NCBI GenBank assembly: GCA_034435635.1
Contig: DAOTWY010000063.1
Span: 1 to 38,130, forward strand
DNA: 38,130 nucleotides
Source: DAOTWY01 sp003696565
Lineage (GTDB): Bacteria > Chloroflexota > Anaerolineae > Aggregatilineales > Phototrophicaceae
Direction of reading: 5' to 3'
Shown here in pieces: positions 1 to 9,272 of this stretch (positions within the stretch are counted from its first letter, which is position 1; each line of letters starts with the position of its first letter). The notes under the pieces were generated by a model. That model was given only the letters and a program-made list of their open reading frames with translations. It was not told the DNA's origin and did no database searches. Made by a program: the position numbers and the translations under genes.

Positions 1-353
1 AGCACCAGCACACCATTTTCATATGCGGCTTCAATCTTATCCGCATCCACTGGGAAGTTCAATGTCACGCTGCGACTGTATTTACCGTACCCGCGTTCAC
101 GCACCAACACACGGGTGTTTTCTTCCACTTGCGGCGCGGGGATTTCTGCGCTGATGGTCAGGACATCTTCATGCAAGCGGATGTCAATATCATCAGCGTT
201 GACACCGGGGATGTTTGCCGCAATAACATATGCATCATCACGTTCATGGATGTCTAATGGCAGGGTGCGGTTGGTTTCTTCCATAATACGATTCATCGCA
301 CGTTGAATATCAGCTAATTCTTGAACAGGGTTCCAGCGGATCATTGTTGCCAT
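1..353 (-). CDS. Hsp20/alpha-crystallin small heat-shock protein, 3' end cut off by window edge
   Basis: About 117 residues are visible, beginning MATMIRWNPVQEL and running off the left edge. ATP-independent holdase of the small heat-shock family. The N-terminal arm (WNPVQELADIQRAMNRIMEE) has the usual Hsp20 form, and the alpha-crystallin core follows with the typical 'IPGVNADDIDI' and 'LTISAE' strands and 'RERGYGKYSRSVTLNFPVD'. The start is set by AAGGAGATG (minus strand, about 357-367) a few bases before the ATG. A second, different hsp20 gene lies at 23009-23494. Nothing upstream resembles a CIRCE element. Confidence 0.9.
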   Translation of the reverse strand, partial: MATMIRWNPVQELADIQRAMNRIMEETNRTLPLDIHERDDAYVIAANIPGVNADDIDIRLHEDVLTISAEIPAPQVEENTRVLVRERGYGKYSRSVTLNFPVDADKIEAAYENGVLV

Positions 354-546
354 TTTTACATCTCCTTGTTACCTAAACCGTTTATTTACACCTTAGACTA
401 TACGGCGGAAATGTATGAAAAATTTATGCGTTGCGTAAAAAAATTATCGGAAAAACATCGAATTTTTATTAGAGAGATTGTATTTACGAATGCAAAGGGC
501 ATTCTCATCCCCCCAACATCAATACCAATGACGTAATCCACCACGC
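354..546. other. Intergenic region upstream of hsp20
   Basis: AT-rich, 193 bases between the hsp20 start and the end of the SIS-domain gene. It should hold the hsp20 promoter on the minus strand. A weak candidate is TTGCAT with TAATAA 18 bases later, read on the minus strand near 475-502, but I do not regard it as firm. No ORF with a ribosome-binding site is seen. Confidence 0.4.
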
Positions 547-1578
547 TCACTGTGTGACAGTCACCTTGCTTAAACCACGCGGCTTATCTACAGCATAGCC
601 ACGCACCAATGCCTGCTGCATAGCAAAGACCTGCCCAGGAATCACCGTCACAATTGGAGAAACCCATTCGGGCACAACGGGGACACGCATCTGCTGTAAG
701 CCCATTGCCAAAACCGTCTCATCATTACTGATGATAAGCAGTTCTGCCCCGCGTTCTTTCAGCTTATTGATTAAGTCTTGTACATTGGGTAAAACAACGC
801 CTTGCGGTGCGACAATCACCATCGGAAAGCCTTGCCCAACGGTTGCAATAGGACCATGGCGGAAATCTGCTTCGCTATAGCCTTCACCGGTGATATAACA
901 CAATTCTTTAACCTTCAGGCTGATCTCAAACGCTGTTGCATAGTTATAACCGCGTCCAATTGTGGCAAACTGGGTCATATAACGATAGCGATCCGCCCAA
1001 TTGGGGATATCTGCGGAATAATCCAAGGTGGTTTGGATCGAACGAGGCAAATCGGCTAAAACCGCCCGCATGGCATCGTTTTCAACCAGTTCAGCCACTA
1101 ATAACGCAATCGTCATCAACTGTGCTGTATAGGTTTTTGTCGCCGCGATGCTAATTTCTTCCCCCGCCATCAAATCAATATGATATTGTGCGGTTTTTGC
1201 CATCGGCGATTCAATATTATTGGTGATTGCTAATGTTAGTGCGCCCTGTTTATTGGCATCTTCCAACACACGCCGCACATCCTCAGCTTGCCCACTTTGA
1301 GAAATCCCAATCACCAAGGCACGCTTCAAAGTGGGTGGTGTTTGATAAAGTGTATGCAACGATGGCGCACTTAACCCAACACTCAACCCTGCCTGCGCGC
1401 CAAACAAATATTGGGCGTATCGTGCTGCGTTGTCGCTCGTCCCACGGGCTGCAATGACAACAAATGCCGGATCAAACGCCCGAATTGCCGCCGCAATCTG
1501 CTTGATATTGTCCCGTTCTTCCTGATATAACCGGGCAATTACCTGCGGTTGTTCGTTGATCTCTTTTTGTAAAAACAT
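547..1578 (-). CDS. SIS-domain sugar isomerase/deaminase, NagB-II (GlmS isomerase-like)
   Basis: 343 residues with two tandem SIS domains and no glutaminase domain. Motifs parallel the isomerase half of GlmS: GISQSGQAEDV (sugar-phosphate loop), SIAATKTYTAQL, and GRGYNYATAFEISLKVKEL followed by EADFRHGP. Family members convert glucosamine-6-phosphate to fructose-6-phosphate plus ammonia (NagB-II), or act on related amino sugars (AgaS). It starts 7 bases after the nagA stop in the same direction, so the pair would form a two-step GlcNAc-6-P route: deacetylation, then deamination/isomerisation. That context favours NagB-II over AgaS. The substrate is inferred from the neighbour, not from the sequence alone. 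Confidence 0.85.
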   Translation of the reverse strand: MFLQKEINEQPQVIARLYQEERDNIKQIAAAIRAFDPAFVVIAARGTSDNAARYAQYLFGAQAGLSVGLSAPSLHTLYQTPPTLKRALVIGISQSGQAEDVRRVLEDANKQGALTLAITNNIESPMAKTAQYHIDLMAGEEISIAATKTYTAQLMTIALLVAELVENDAMRAVLADLPRSIQTTLDYSADIPNWADRYRYMTQFATIGRGYNYATAFEISLKVKELCYITGEGYSEADFRHGPIATVGQGFPMVIVAPQGVVLPNVQDLINKLKERGAELLIISNDETVLAMGLQQMRVPVVPEWVSPIVTVIPGQVFAMQQALVRGYAVDKPRGLSKVTVTQ

Positions 1579-1585
1579 TAATTAT

Positions 1586-2734
1586 TCATCTCCCTGTTTC
1601 GGTAAAATCATTTAGATCATGCCATACCACACGTCCACCCACCATCGTCAGATGCACGTTGAATGCTCTATCAACTAATACAAGATCAGCGTCTTTACCG
1701 ACCGTGATGCTGCCTTTACGATCAGCTAAATGAATGGCACGGGCAGGCGTGAGGCTAGCGCAAGTTGCTAATTCCACCAAACTACAACCAGTAAATTGCT
1801 GAAAATTCCGTACAGCGACATCCATTGTCAGCGTACTGCCTGCCAGCGTGCCATCCTCCAAATATGCTGCATCCTGCACCGTGACGGTGCGCCCATCTTG
1901 TAGATATTGTGTTCCCTGTGGCAGCCCAGCCCCACGGACTGCATCAGTAATCAAAATTACACGGTCAGCCCCTTTAACACGATACAATAATTTCACCATT
2001 TGCGGATTCACATGCACGCCATCGGCAATCACCTCACACCGAATATCATCAATTAGCATGGCAGCACCAACCGTGCCCGGTTCCCGGTGATGAAGCCCAC
2101 GCATGGCATTAAACGTATGTGTGGTTTGCGTGATTCCGTGTGCCGTCAGCATCTCATCGAAGGTGGCATCGGTATGCCCAGCAGAAACTGTGATTCCTTG
2201 TTCCAAACAATAGGCAATTAATTCGCGGTTGGCTGGTATCTCTGGGGCGAGTGTGATCAGCCGGATGCTCCCTGTTGCTAGCCATTCTTCAAATTCTGTT
2301 TGATCTGCTGGGCGAATGTCGCCAGGATTTTGTGCGCCAGGTCTTTTTGGGCTGATGTAAGGACCTTCTACATGCGCGCCCAAAATCGTCGCCCCATTTA
2401 ACGCTTGATCGATTAAGTTAGCGATATTTTTTAGTGCGTTGGTGATGGGTGCGCGTGCTGCCGTCCAGGTGGTTGGTAAAAACCCGGTGACTCCGTGGCG
2501 TGCATAAAATGCGCTCAATTCTTTTAAAGCGTGGGGCGTGCCATCCATGGCTTCAAAATGATTACCGCCATGCACATGCAAATCAATAAACCCCGGCATC
2601 AATATCATATCTGGCGCGTAGATATCCGCTTGAATTCCTCCTGTACCAATTTCTGTAATCGTTCCATTTTCAACCCGTACCCACCCCGGGGAGATAACAT
2701 CCTCTTGCGTTACAATTTGTGCAGTGATTAGCAT
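1586..2734 (-). CDS. nagA: N-acetylglucosamine-6-phosphate deacetylase
   Basis: 382 residues, normal length for NagA, an amidohydrolase-fold enzyme that converts GlcNAc-6-P to GlcN-6-P and acetate in the cytoplasm. Visible motifs: HVHGG (His53, His55), metal-binding Glu123 in HVEGPY, His187 in SAGHTDA, His206 in THTFNAM, ADGVHVN, and the catalytic Asp264 in ITDA. The C-terminal 'GSITVGKDADLVLVD' strand closes the composite-domain beta sandwich typical of amidohydrolases. AGGTG lies a few bases before the ATG. First gene of a probable nagA-nagB-II operon serving recycling of cell-wall or chitin-derived amino sugars. No PTS or GlcNAc kinase gene is adjacent. Confidence 0.95.
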   Translation of the reverse strand: MLITAQIVTQEDVISPGWVRVENGTITEIGTGGIQADIYAPDMILMPGFIDLHVHGGNHFEAMDGTPHALKELSAFYARHGVTGFLPTTWTAARAPITNALKNIANLIDQALNGATILGAHVEGPYISPKRPGAQNPGDIRPADQTEFEEWLATGSIRLITLAPEIPANRELIAYCLEQGITVSAGHTDATFDEMLTAHGITQTTHTFNAMRGLHHREPGTVGAAMLIDDIRCEVIADGVHVNPQMVKLLYRVKGADRVILITDAVRGAGLPQGTQYLQDGRTVTVQDAAYLEDGTLAGSTLTMDVAVRNFQQFTGCSLVELATCASLTPARAIHLADRKGSITVGKDADLVLVDRAFNVHLTMVGGRVVWHDLNDFTETGR

Positions 2735-3096
2735 TCATAACACCTAACATGCCTCTAATTTCTAATAAGATTACACCCGCCTTTCTCTGATTACAACATT
2801 TCTTATTGTGTTTGCAGTGTGCCTGGGGGATAAATCCCATTATCCCGTGCAAAGGCTTAGTCATGCTGGATATAACCAATTCACACCACATTCACACTTT
2901 TCTGGTATGCTTTACTTTGCCTCTTTCTTGCTATATGTGTTTGTTGATGATGAGGGACATGGCACATGCTATGTCCTTCTAATCATCTTGTTTTTGAGAT
3001 ATGACTTTTGCATGAATCAGGCAAAAGATGGATTGCGTTTTATAGCGGTATCGCCTGATGATGGTGATGCGATTTCTCTATAAAGGACGATAAGTT
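2735..3096. other. Divergent intergenic region between nagA and ABC exporter
   Basis: 362 bases separating divergent genes, expected to hold both promoters. I could not pick a convincing -35/-10 pair for either direction. An open frame at 2808-3083 has no ribosome-binding site and no recognisable motif, so I do not call it. A short reading frame at 3013-3081 (about 23 codons, MNQAKDGLRF...) ends 15 bases before the ABC gene and could be a leader peptide, but nothing supports it strongly. Confidence 0.3.
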
Positions 3097-4872
3097 ATGC
3101 ACCCATTACCTCGGTTGTTAAGTTATGCGCGGGATTATCGGGGATCGGTGATCCTGGCAACGTTATTTTCCATTCTCAACAAAATTTTTGACCTAGCACC
3201 GCCCGCTTTAATTGGTGCAGCAGTCGATATTGTTGTCCAGCAGGAAAACTCTCTACTTGGCAAGCTTGGTGTCACCGATGTCTCTGAGCAACTTTGGATA
3301 TTAGCCGGTGTAACGCTATTTATTTGGATTATGGAATCAGTATTTGAGTATATCCATAAGCTCTATTGGCGGAACCTGGCACAAACGCTCCAGCATCATC
3401 TACGAATGGATGCCTACACGCATGTACAAGATTTAGAATTAGCCTATTTTGAAGATCAGAGTACAGGCGGTTTGATGTCGATCCTCAACGATGACATCAA
3501 CCAGCTTGAGCGTTTTTTGGATGTTGGGGCAAATCAACTCATTCAAGTGGCGACCACCGTCTTAGTCATTGGCGGGGGTTTTATCCTCGTTGCGCCTTCA
3601 GTGGCATGGATGGCGTTAATTCCGATGCCGATTATTATTTATGGCTCGGTGATGTTCCAACGTCGGTTAACCCCGCGCTATATGGCTGTACGGGAACAAG
3701 TCAGTTCGTTAAACAGTCAATTGGCAAACAACCTAAGCGGCATCACCACCATAAAAAGTTTTACAGCAGAAAAGCGTGAGATCGAACGGATTCATGCAGA
3801 AAGCCAAGCCTATCGTAAAGCGAACCAGCGCGCCATTGTTTTAAGTTCAGCTTTTACGCCATTTATTCGCATGGTGATTGTCTCTGGATTTATCGGCATC
3901 ATGGTATTTGGCGGGCAATTGGTGCTAGAAGGACAATTAGAAGTGGGGGTTTATAGCGTGTTGGTCTTTATGACTCAGCGGTTACTTTGGCCCCTAACCT
4001 CACTTGGGGAAACTTTTGATTTATATCAGCGGGCGATGGCATCCACCACCCGCATCCTTGATTTATTAGATATTCAACCGAGTATCACGGATGGGCAGCA
4101 TCCATTAAACGATGTGGCGGGTAATGTCAAATTTGAGGATGTCCATTTTGCCTATCAATCCGGCGATGAAGTCATCCGTGGCTTATCTTTAGAGATTCCG
4201 GCGGGGGAAACAGCTGCTATTGTCGGCGCAACTGGTGCCGGGAAATCCACCGTTATTAAGCTATTACTGCGTTTATATGATGTCACTGCTGGGCGTGTTG
4301 TAGTGGACGGGCATGACGTGCGAGACCTCAATTTGCACGATTTACGCGGGGCGATTGGTTTAGTCAGCCAGGATGTCTTTTTATTCCATGGCACGGTACG
4401 GGAAAATATCCTCTATGGTAAACCAGATGCAACCGATGAGGAAATGATTGAAGCAGCCAAAATCGCCGAAGCGCATCACTTCATTATGAACCTACCAAAT
4501 GGTTACGATACGATTGTGGGTGAACGCGGGCAAAAACTCAGCGGCGGGCAACGGCAGCGGATCTCTATTGCCCGTGCTGTGTTAAAAAATCCACCAATTT
4601 TGATTTTAGATGAAGCAACTTCATCTGTTGATAATGAGACTGAAGCAGCGATTCAGCGATCAATGGAGCGGATCAGCGTGGGGCGCACCACCATCATCAT
4701 CGCTCATCGCCTCTCTACCGTGCGCAATGCCGATCGTATTTTCGTATTGGAAAACGGCACCCTACAACAACAAGGCACACATGATGAACTCGTAAATGCT
4801 GATGGGATTTATGCCAATTTGTGGCGCGTTCAAACCGGGCTGCGGCATGGGACAAAATTCTCCGTAAGGTAA
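3097..4872 (+). CDS. ABC exporter half-transporter (fused permease and ATPase)
   Basis: 591 residues: an N-terminal six-helix type-1 exporter membrane domain (about 20-310), then a nucleotide-binding domain (about 340-575). Seen directly: Walker A GATGAGKST near residue 375, Q-loop in GLVSQDVFLFHGTV, signature LSGGQRQR near 481, Walker B ILILDEATSSVD near 500 and H-loop IIIAHRLST. It works as a homodimer, or as a heterodimer with a partner not in this window. Substrate (lipid, peptide or drug) cannot be told from sequence. AAGGA lies upstream of the ATG. The catalytic Glu after Walker B Asp is present, so the ATPase site looks competent. Confidence 0.93.
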   Translation: MHPLPRLLSYARDYRGSVILATLFSILNKIFDLAPPALIGAAVDIVVQQENSLLGKLGVTDVSEQLWILAGVTLFIWIMESVFEYIHKLYWRNLAQTLQHHLRMDAYTHVQDLELAYFEDQSTGGLMSILNDDINQLERFLDVGANQLIQVATTVLVIGGGFILVAPSVAWMALIPMPIIIYGSVMFQRRLTPRYMAVREQVSSLNSQLANNLSGITTIKSFTAEKREIERIHAESQAYRKANQRAIVLSSAFTPFIRMVIVSGFIGIMVFGGQLVLEGQLEVGVYSVLVFMTQRLLWPLTSLGETFDLYQRAMASTTRILDLLDIQPSITDGQHPLNDVAGNVKFEDVHFAYQSGDEVIRGLSLEIPAGETAAIVGATGAGKSTVIKLLLRLYDVTAGRVVVDGHDVRDLNLHDLRGAIGLVSQDVFLFHGTVRENILYGKPDATDEEMIEAAKIAEAHHFIMNLPNGYDTIVGERGQKLSGGQRQRISIARAVLKNPPILILDEATSSVDNETEAAIQRSMERISVGRTTIIIAHRLSTVRNADRIFVLENGTLQQQGTHDELVNADGIYANLWRVQTGLRHGTKFSVR

Positions 4873-4919
4873 CTTAAAACCTGTGATAAGATCAAACTAT
4901 CAATACTGGAGGTGATCTT

Positions 4920-5300
4920 ATGCACAAGGTTTTATATATTGAAGATAATATCGTCAATATTCAGCTCGTGCAGTATATGCTGCGCAAATCAGACTTCTCC
5001 GTGATACATGCCATGGATGGACAAACTGGCTTGGAGCTTGCTGAACAAATCAAACCGGATGTGATTGTGATTGATTATCATATGCCGGGGATGAACGGGT
5101 TGGAAGTTGTGGAGAAAATCAAGTCTAACCCAGACTTAGCGAACATCCCGCTAATTGCCTTAACGGCAGACACCCTGCCAGAAACATACCGCGCTTGTAA
5201 GCAGGCGGGCTTTAACGCTTATCTCAATAAGCCGCTTTCTAGGGGCTTGTTTCTTGATACACTGAACAAGCTCGTGGTGAAGCCAATGATGATTGAATAA
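4920..5300 (+). CDS. Stand-alone response-regulator receiver (CheY-like)
   Basis: 126 residues, a single receiver domain with no output domain. Acidic pocket Glu8/Asp9 (YIEDN), phospho-acceptor Asp52 (VIDYHMPG), switch Thr82 (ALTAD) and Lys104 (LNKP) are all in place, so it should accept phosphate. The 'EDN...N' start and 'NKPLS' end resemble receivers of DivK or hybrid-kinase type. Start supported by a near-perfect GGAGGTGATC Shine-Dalgarno. It lies 47 bases after the ABC exporter and upstream of the WD40-sortase gene. No histidine kinase is nearby, so its partner is unknown. Confidence 0.92.
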   Translation: MHKVLYIEDNIVNIQLVQYMLRKSDFSVIHAMDGQTGLELAEQIKPDVIVIDYHMPGMNGLEVVEKIKSNPDLANIPLIALTADTLPETYRACKQAGFNAYLNKPLSRGLFLDTLNKLVVKPMMIE

Positions 5301-5373
5301 TTTGCTAAAAATTTATGAACGGGGTAAAAGTGATGAAATAAGCTTTGATCCTAAAAACTATTGAATTTTGCCA

Positions 5374-6990
5374 ATGCGCTTTTTTTGGATACTTGGGTTT
5401 GTGTTATTTGCAACAACGGTTGTGGGACAACAGGAGACTAGTCTTACCCAACCGGATCGAATCATCCATGCCAGCCCCACTGATGCCTTAGCTTATAGCC
5501 CGGATGGCACACGGGTCGCAGTTGGTGGACGAGACAATCTTATCCGCCTGTATGACGCAAATACCGGCGAGCTTCAAGCCATGCTCAGTGGGCATACGGC
5601 ATGGGTCACTCATCTGGATTTTAGCCCAGATGGCACACGCTTAATCAGCGGTGGGCAAGATAACACCGTGCGTGTTTGGCAGATCAGCGATTATACACAG
5701 TTATATGTTTTACGACAGCATACTGCCACGGTCACCGGTGTAGATTGGTCTGACAATGGGTTGATGATCGCTTCTGCTAGTATGGACGGCACCATTTGGG
5801 TGGGAGATGCGCAAACCGGTGCAGAGCTTGCCTTACTGACCAATTATAGCGGAGCGGTGTGGAGTGTAGCGTTTAGCCCGGATGGGCGCACGCTTGTTTC
5901 TGGTAGTGAAAATGGTGTGCTTTGGGTATGGGGATTATATGATTCAACCGTCACCCAGTTGGAAGGGCATCAAAGCGCGGTCACTGGCATTGCATTTGAC
6001 CCCACCAATAGCAACATCATGGCAACAGCCAACTGGGATGCCACACTCAGATTATGGGACTTAAGCACTGGGACACTATTACGTACCTTTAACGGGCACA
6101 CTGCCCCAGTTACCGGATTGGCGTTTAATACAACCGGGACAGAGCTGGTTTCTGCTAGTTTAGACGGCACGTTGCGATTATGGGATGTGGCAAGCGGTTA
6201 TACATTGGCGATTATGCAGGGAGATGGTTATCCCCTCAGCAGTGTTGCCTTTACCAGTGAGCAGCAAGAAATTGCGGCGGCAAGCCTAAACGGACAAATT
6301 GACTTTTGGCAGCGTACGGGGCGTATTCAGACCTTAATTGACTCGCGTCCACGCCCAACACAAACGCCTGTCGTAGTTGTACAAGCCCCCACCATCCCAG
6401 CACCGGCAACGGCTGCTAGCATCCCTACCGCGCAGTTTATTCCAACAAACCCACCACAACCAACGATCCCGTCACAAATGGTTATTCCAACCGGCACGCC
6501 TATACCAGAAGCCCCTCAACCGACCGAACCGCCTGCCATCGTACAAGCTCCCCCACCACCGGAAAGTGGTATCTCGCTATCTATCCCGACTGTGAACATT
6601 TTTTCCAGCATTACATCCTTCCCTATAGAGGGTAACACCTGGGCAATTGACCCCTGGGAAAGGCGCGTTGGGCATTTTCAAGGGACGGCATGGGTTAACA
6701 GCAGTGGCAATATTGTACTTGGTGGACATTCCGAATATCCTGATGGATCACGGGGGATTTTTAACGGATTGTATGGTTTAAATGTTGGCGATCCGATCTA
6801 CTTAAATGTCGATGGTCAACAGCGGCGATATGTCGTCACAGAAAAGCGCACGGTTCATTATCAAGACATTAGTGTGGTATATCCCACAGGAGACAACCGC
6901 CTGACACTAATCACCTGCGATATTCCCTCTTATGACGCAGCGGCTAACACTTATTGGGAACGATTGGTAGTGATTGCAGTAGAAGGGTAA
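5374..6990 (+). CDS. Secreted seven-bladed WD40 protein with C-terminal sortase domain
   Basis: 538 residues from the ATG; an in-frame TTG at 5368 would add two residues, and neither start has a clear ribosome-binding site. Order: a hydrophobic N-terminus (MRFFWILGFVLFATTVVGQ) acting as signal peptide or anchor; seven WD40 repeats (about 25-315) with blades ending in RLYD, RVWQ, LWVWG, LRLWD and similar; a Pro/Thr-rich linker (about 320-400); and a sortase-like domain (about 405-538). The catalytic triad is visible: His452 in LGGHSEY, Cys515 in LITCD and Arg530 in YWERLVV. Sortases are cysteine transpeptidases that attach proteins to the cell surface. The propeller may recruit a substrate or ligand. 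No LPXTG-type substrate is seen nearby. Confidence 0.88.
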   Translation: MRFFWILGFVLFATTVVGQQETSLTQPDRIIHASPTDALAYSPDGTRVAVGGRDNLIRLYDANTGELQAMLSGHTAWVTHLDFSPDGTRLISGGQDNTVRVWQISDYTQLYVLRQHTATVTGVDWSDNGLMIASASMDGTIWVGDAQTGAELALLTNYSGAVWSVAFSPDGRTLVSGSENGVLWVWGLYDSTVTQLEGHQSAVTGIAFDPTNSNIMATANWDATLRLWDLSTGTLLRTFNGHTAPVTGLAFNTTGTELVSASLDGTLRLWDVASGYTLAIMQGDGYPLSSVAFTSEQQEIAAASLNGQIDFWQRTGRIQTLIDSRPRPTQTPVVVVQAPTIPAPATAASIPTAQFIPTNPPQPTIPSQMVIPTGTPIPEAPQPTEPPAIVQAPPPPESGISLSIPTVNIFSSITSFPIEGNTWAIDPWERRVGHFQGTAWVNSSGNIVLGGHSEYPDGSRGIFNGLYGLNVGDPIYLNVDGQQRRYVVTEKRTVHYQDISVVYPTGDNRLTLITCDIPSYDAAANTYWERLVVIAVEG

Positions 6991-6991
6991 G

Positions 6992-7013
6992 GAGGGGACA
7001 AATATGCCCCCTC
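6992..7013 (+). terminator. Hairpin between convergent genes
   Basis: GAGGGG (6992-6997) and CCCCTC (7008-7013) form a 6-bp stem just after the WD40-sortase stop and ahead of the convergent GH65 gene end. Neither side has a T-run, so it is a weak terminator candidate. Confidence 0.35.
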
Positions 7014-7044
7014 AAAAGCAGATTTATCACAGGGGATGAAGGTG

Positions 7045-9213
7045 TTATGTATTCGTTATCTCAATAGGAATAATACGCCCCTGATGAACCACCTTGAACG
7101 CCACACGTCGCCAGTGCTTGGGCAACATTGGGTCTAGTGTAATCTCATTATCACGTAATTTTAGCCCACAAAAGCCGAACACGACAGCTTGCCACACCCC
7201 GCCACAACAGGCTGCATGGATTCCATCACGGACATTTCCTTTATGATCTTCCAGGTCAATCGTCGCCGCATAGATAAACAGGTCATAGGCTTCCCTTAGC
7301 AACCCCAAACGGGCAGCGACCCAGGCATGAATAGATGGACTGAGGGATGAACCGTGATCGACGACGGGATAATAAGTCTCCCAGTTACGCATCAAAAAAT
7401 CATGATCGCCCAGCTCGTCCCAAAGGATTGCCATCAACATGACGACATCCGCTTGTTTAATGACCCGAACCCGCTGAGTTTTTTCATGCCCTAAAATCCA
7501 ATCCATGTTAGCGGTGCGTGGTGTGTAATCGTACAGGTTAAAGGGTTGTAAGCGGTCAAAAAAGCCCTCAAATTGTTCCAATACACCTTGATTGACATTG
7601 ATCCACATTTTCTGAGCAATGTCCTGCCATTTTTGAGGTTGGATGTTTAGCTGTGCTTCTAGACGTTGTGCCGCTTGTGGGTGATTTTGATGCAACCAGT
7701 CTAAGACGTTCAAGGCTTGTTGCATGTGCCAAGCAACCAAGCGATTGGTGAAAACGCTGTTATCTACATTTTCGTGATATTCGTCTGGTCCAATTTGCTG
7801 TCTGAGTTCGTAACGATCATATTCCGCGTTGTATTCCGCCCGGCTAGCCCAAAAGACCGCTGTATCAAGCACGATTTCCGCGCCATATTGGACAAACCAA
7901 GCATCATCTCCTGTCCATTGCCAAAATTGCAACACGGCATAAGCAATATCAGAGGAAATATGTTGCTCATTATCGCCCGTCCAAATGCGAACCCGTTCCC
8001 CTGTCACAGGATGCGGGTCAGTCCACTGTGGTGTCGTTTCTTCACCGGTGTCGGTACTTTCCCAGGGGAACATGGCACCTTCATAGCCATTTGCCCGCGC
8101 TTTTTTACGCGCACCATCCAAGTTATGATAACGATACATCAACAATCGACGGGCGGCTTCTGGCATGGCGAGCGTCAGCGGTGGCAGCATGAAAAATTCC
8201 GTATCCCAAAAGACATGTCCTTTATATCCAAAACCACTCAATGACTTGGCAGCGATACTCACTCGTTCATCATACTGTGGTGTGGCGATCAACAAATGAT
8301 AGGTACAAAAGCGCACGGCACGCTGAGCAACCTCATCCCCTTCTATCACGATATCCATCTGATCCCAATAATCGTACCAGGCGGATTCATGGTCTAATTT
8401 GAGTTTATCGTATCCAACCTCTACCGCTTGTTCTAAGGTTGTGCGTGCCGCTGTTATTGGGTCATCCGTATCACGACTACTATGGATACTCACCAATTTA
8501 GTGATCGTCGCTTTTTCATTCTGGTTCAGTTGAAAGGTCAGGCTATGTGCTGGGCAACGTGGATTGGATTCATCCGCCCACTCACCTGAATGCGTGCTTA
8601 ACAGCTGGGCAGCCATCGCCACATGATAACCGCTTTGATCGGTCGTCCCATTGATGAACAACTGATCTTGTGACACCTCGCCATGCAGATTTGCCCAATG
8701 ATCTACGTTTCCAGGGTTTAAAATACGTCCATCTAGCGCACTTGTCATACGAAGCTGGTGCTGCCCCTCACTAAGTGGTTGGATCAATACACGCAGCGCA
8801 AGAATATGCGGGTTAGCCAAACTGGTAAAGCGTTCAAAGGCAAGGCGTAAAATTGTGCGGTTTGGGCTAAGCCATAACACCCCGCGCGTCAGTATGCCCG
8901 TTTTCATATTCAGCACACGCTCATAGCCTAAAATGCGCCCTTGATCTAACCGGAACGCTTCACCATTGACATGAATGGTTAAGCTCAACCAATTGGGCAT
9001 ACTCACAAGTTCTGGCACAAGGGTGCCGGCTTTATGATTGAAGATACCCGCCAAAAGGGTTGTGGGTGAATCTGTTGGATAACCTTCTTCAAATGAGCCT
9101 CTGACACCGACTAAGCCATTTCCAATGGTTAAAATGGTTTCGGTATGGGCTAAATCAAAAGGGCGGAAAGGTGCCTCTTTAATTTGCCATTGTCTTAATT
9201 CATAACTGTTCAT
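7045..9213 (-). CDS. Glycoside hydrolase family 65 phosphorylase (maltose/kojibiose/trehalose-type)
   Basis: 722 residues, close to usual GH65 length. N-terminal beta-sandwich (TILTIGNGLVGVRGSFEE), then an (alpha/alpha)6 barrel with GHVFWDTEFFMLPP and the general-acid Glu478 in GPDEYHENVDNSVFTN. KQADVVM and DHGSSLSP match the phosphate-site segments of GH65 phosphorylases, so an inverting phosphorylase (disaccharide plus phosphate to beta-glucose-1-phosphate plus glucose) is favoured over a hydrolase. Which disaccharide is not determinable here. It is the last gene of the sugar-uptake locus, 59 bases after the lacI-type gene. The beta-phosphoglucomutase often found next to GH65 genes is absent from this window. 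The ribosome-binding site is weak. Confidence 0.9.
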   Translation of the reverse strand: MNSYELRQWQIKEAPFRPFDLAHTETILTIGNGLVGVRGSFEEGYPTDSPTTLLAGIFNHKAGTLVPELVSMPNWLSLTIHVNGEAFRLDQGRILGYERVLNMKTGILTRGVLWLSPNRTILRLAFERFTSLANPHILALRVLIQPLSEGQHQLRMTSALDGRILNPGNVDHWANLHGEVSQDQLFINGTTDQSGYHVAMAAQLLSTHSGEWADESNPRCPAHSLTFQLNQNEKATITKLVSIHSSRDTDDPITAARTTLEQAVEVGYDKLKLDHESAWYDYWDQMDIVIEGDEVAQRAVRFCTYHLLIATPQYDERVSIAAKSLSGFGYKGHVFWDTEFFMLPPLTLAMPEAARRLLMYRYHNLDGARKKARANGYEGAMFPWESTDTGEETTPQWTDPHPVTGERVRIWTGDNEQHISSDIAYAVLQFWQWTGDDAWFVQYGAEIVLDTAVFWASRAEYNAEYDRYELRQQIGPDEYHENVDNSVFTNRLVAWHMQQALNVLDWLHQNHPQAAQRLEAQLNIQPQKWQDIAQKMWINVNQGVLEQFEGFFDRLQPFNLYDYTPRTANMDWILGHEKTQRVRVIKQADVVMLMAILWDELGDHDFLMRNWETYYPVVDHGSSLSPSIHAWVAARLGLLREAYDLFIYAATIDLEDHKGNVRDGIHAACCGGVWQAVVFGFCGLKLRDNEITLDPMLPKHWRRVAFKVVHQGRIIPIEITNT

Positions 9214-9272
9214 AAGTCATGCATCCGTTCTATTGTGTTGAGATCATTAAAAATTGCTGTTGATGAGACGGA

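Noticed and set aside
2808..3083. 91-codon frame between nagA and the ABC exporter
   Set aside because: No ribosome-binding site and no protein-like features; the region is needed for divergent promoters.
7717..8244. 175-codon plus-strand frame inside the GH65 gene
   Set aside because: Antisense shadow of a clear GH65 coding sequence; no ribosome-binding site, no recognisable motif.
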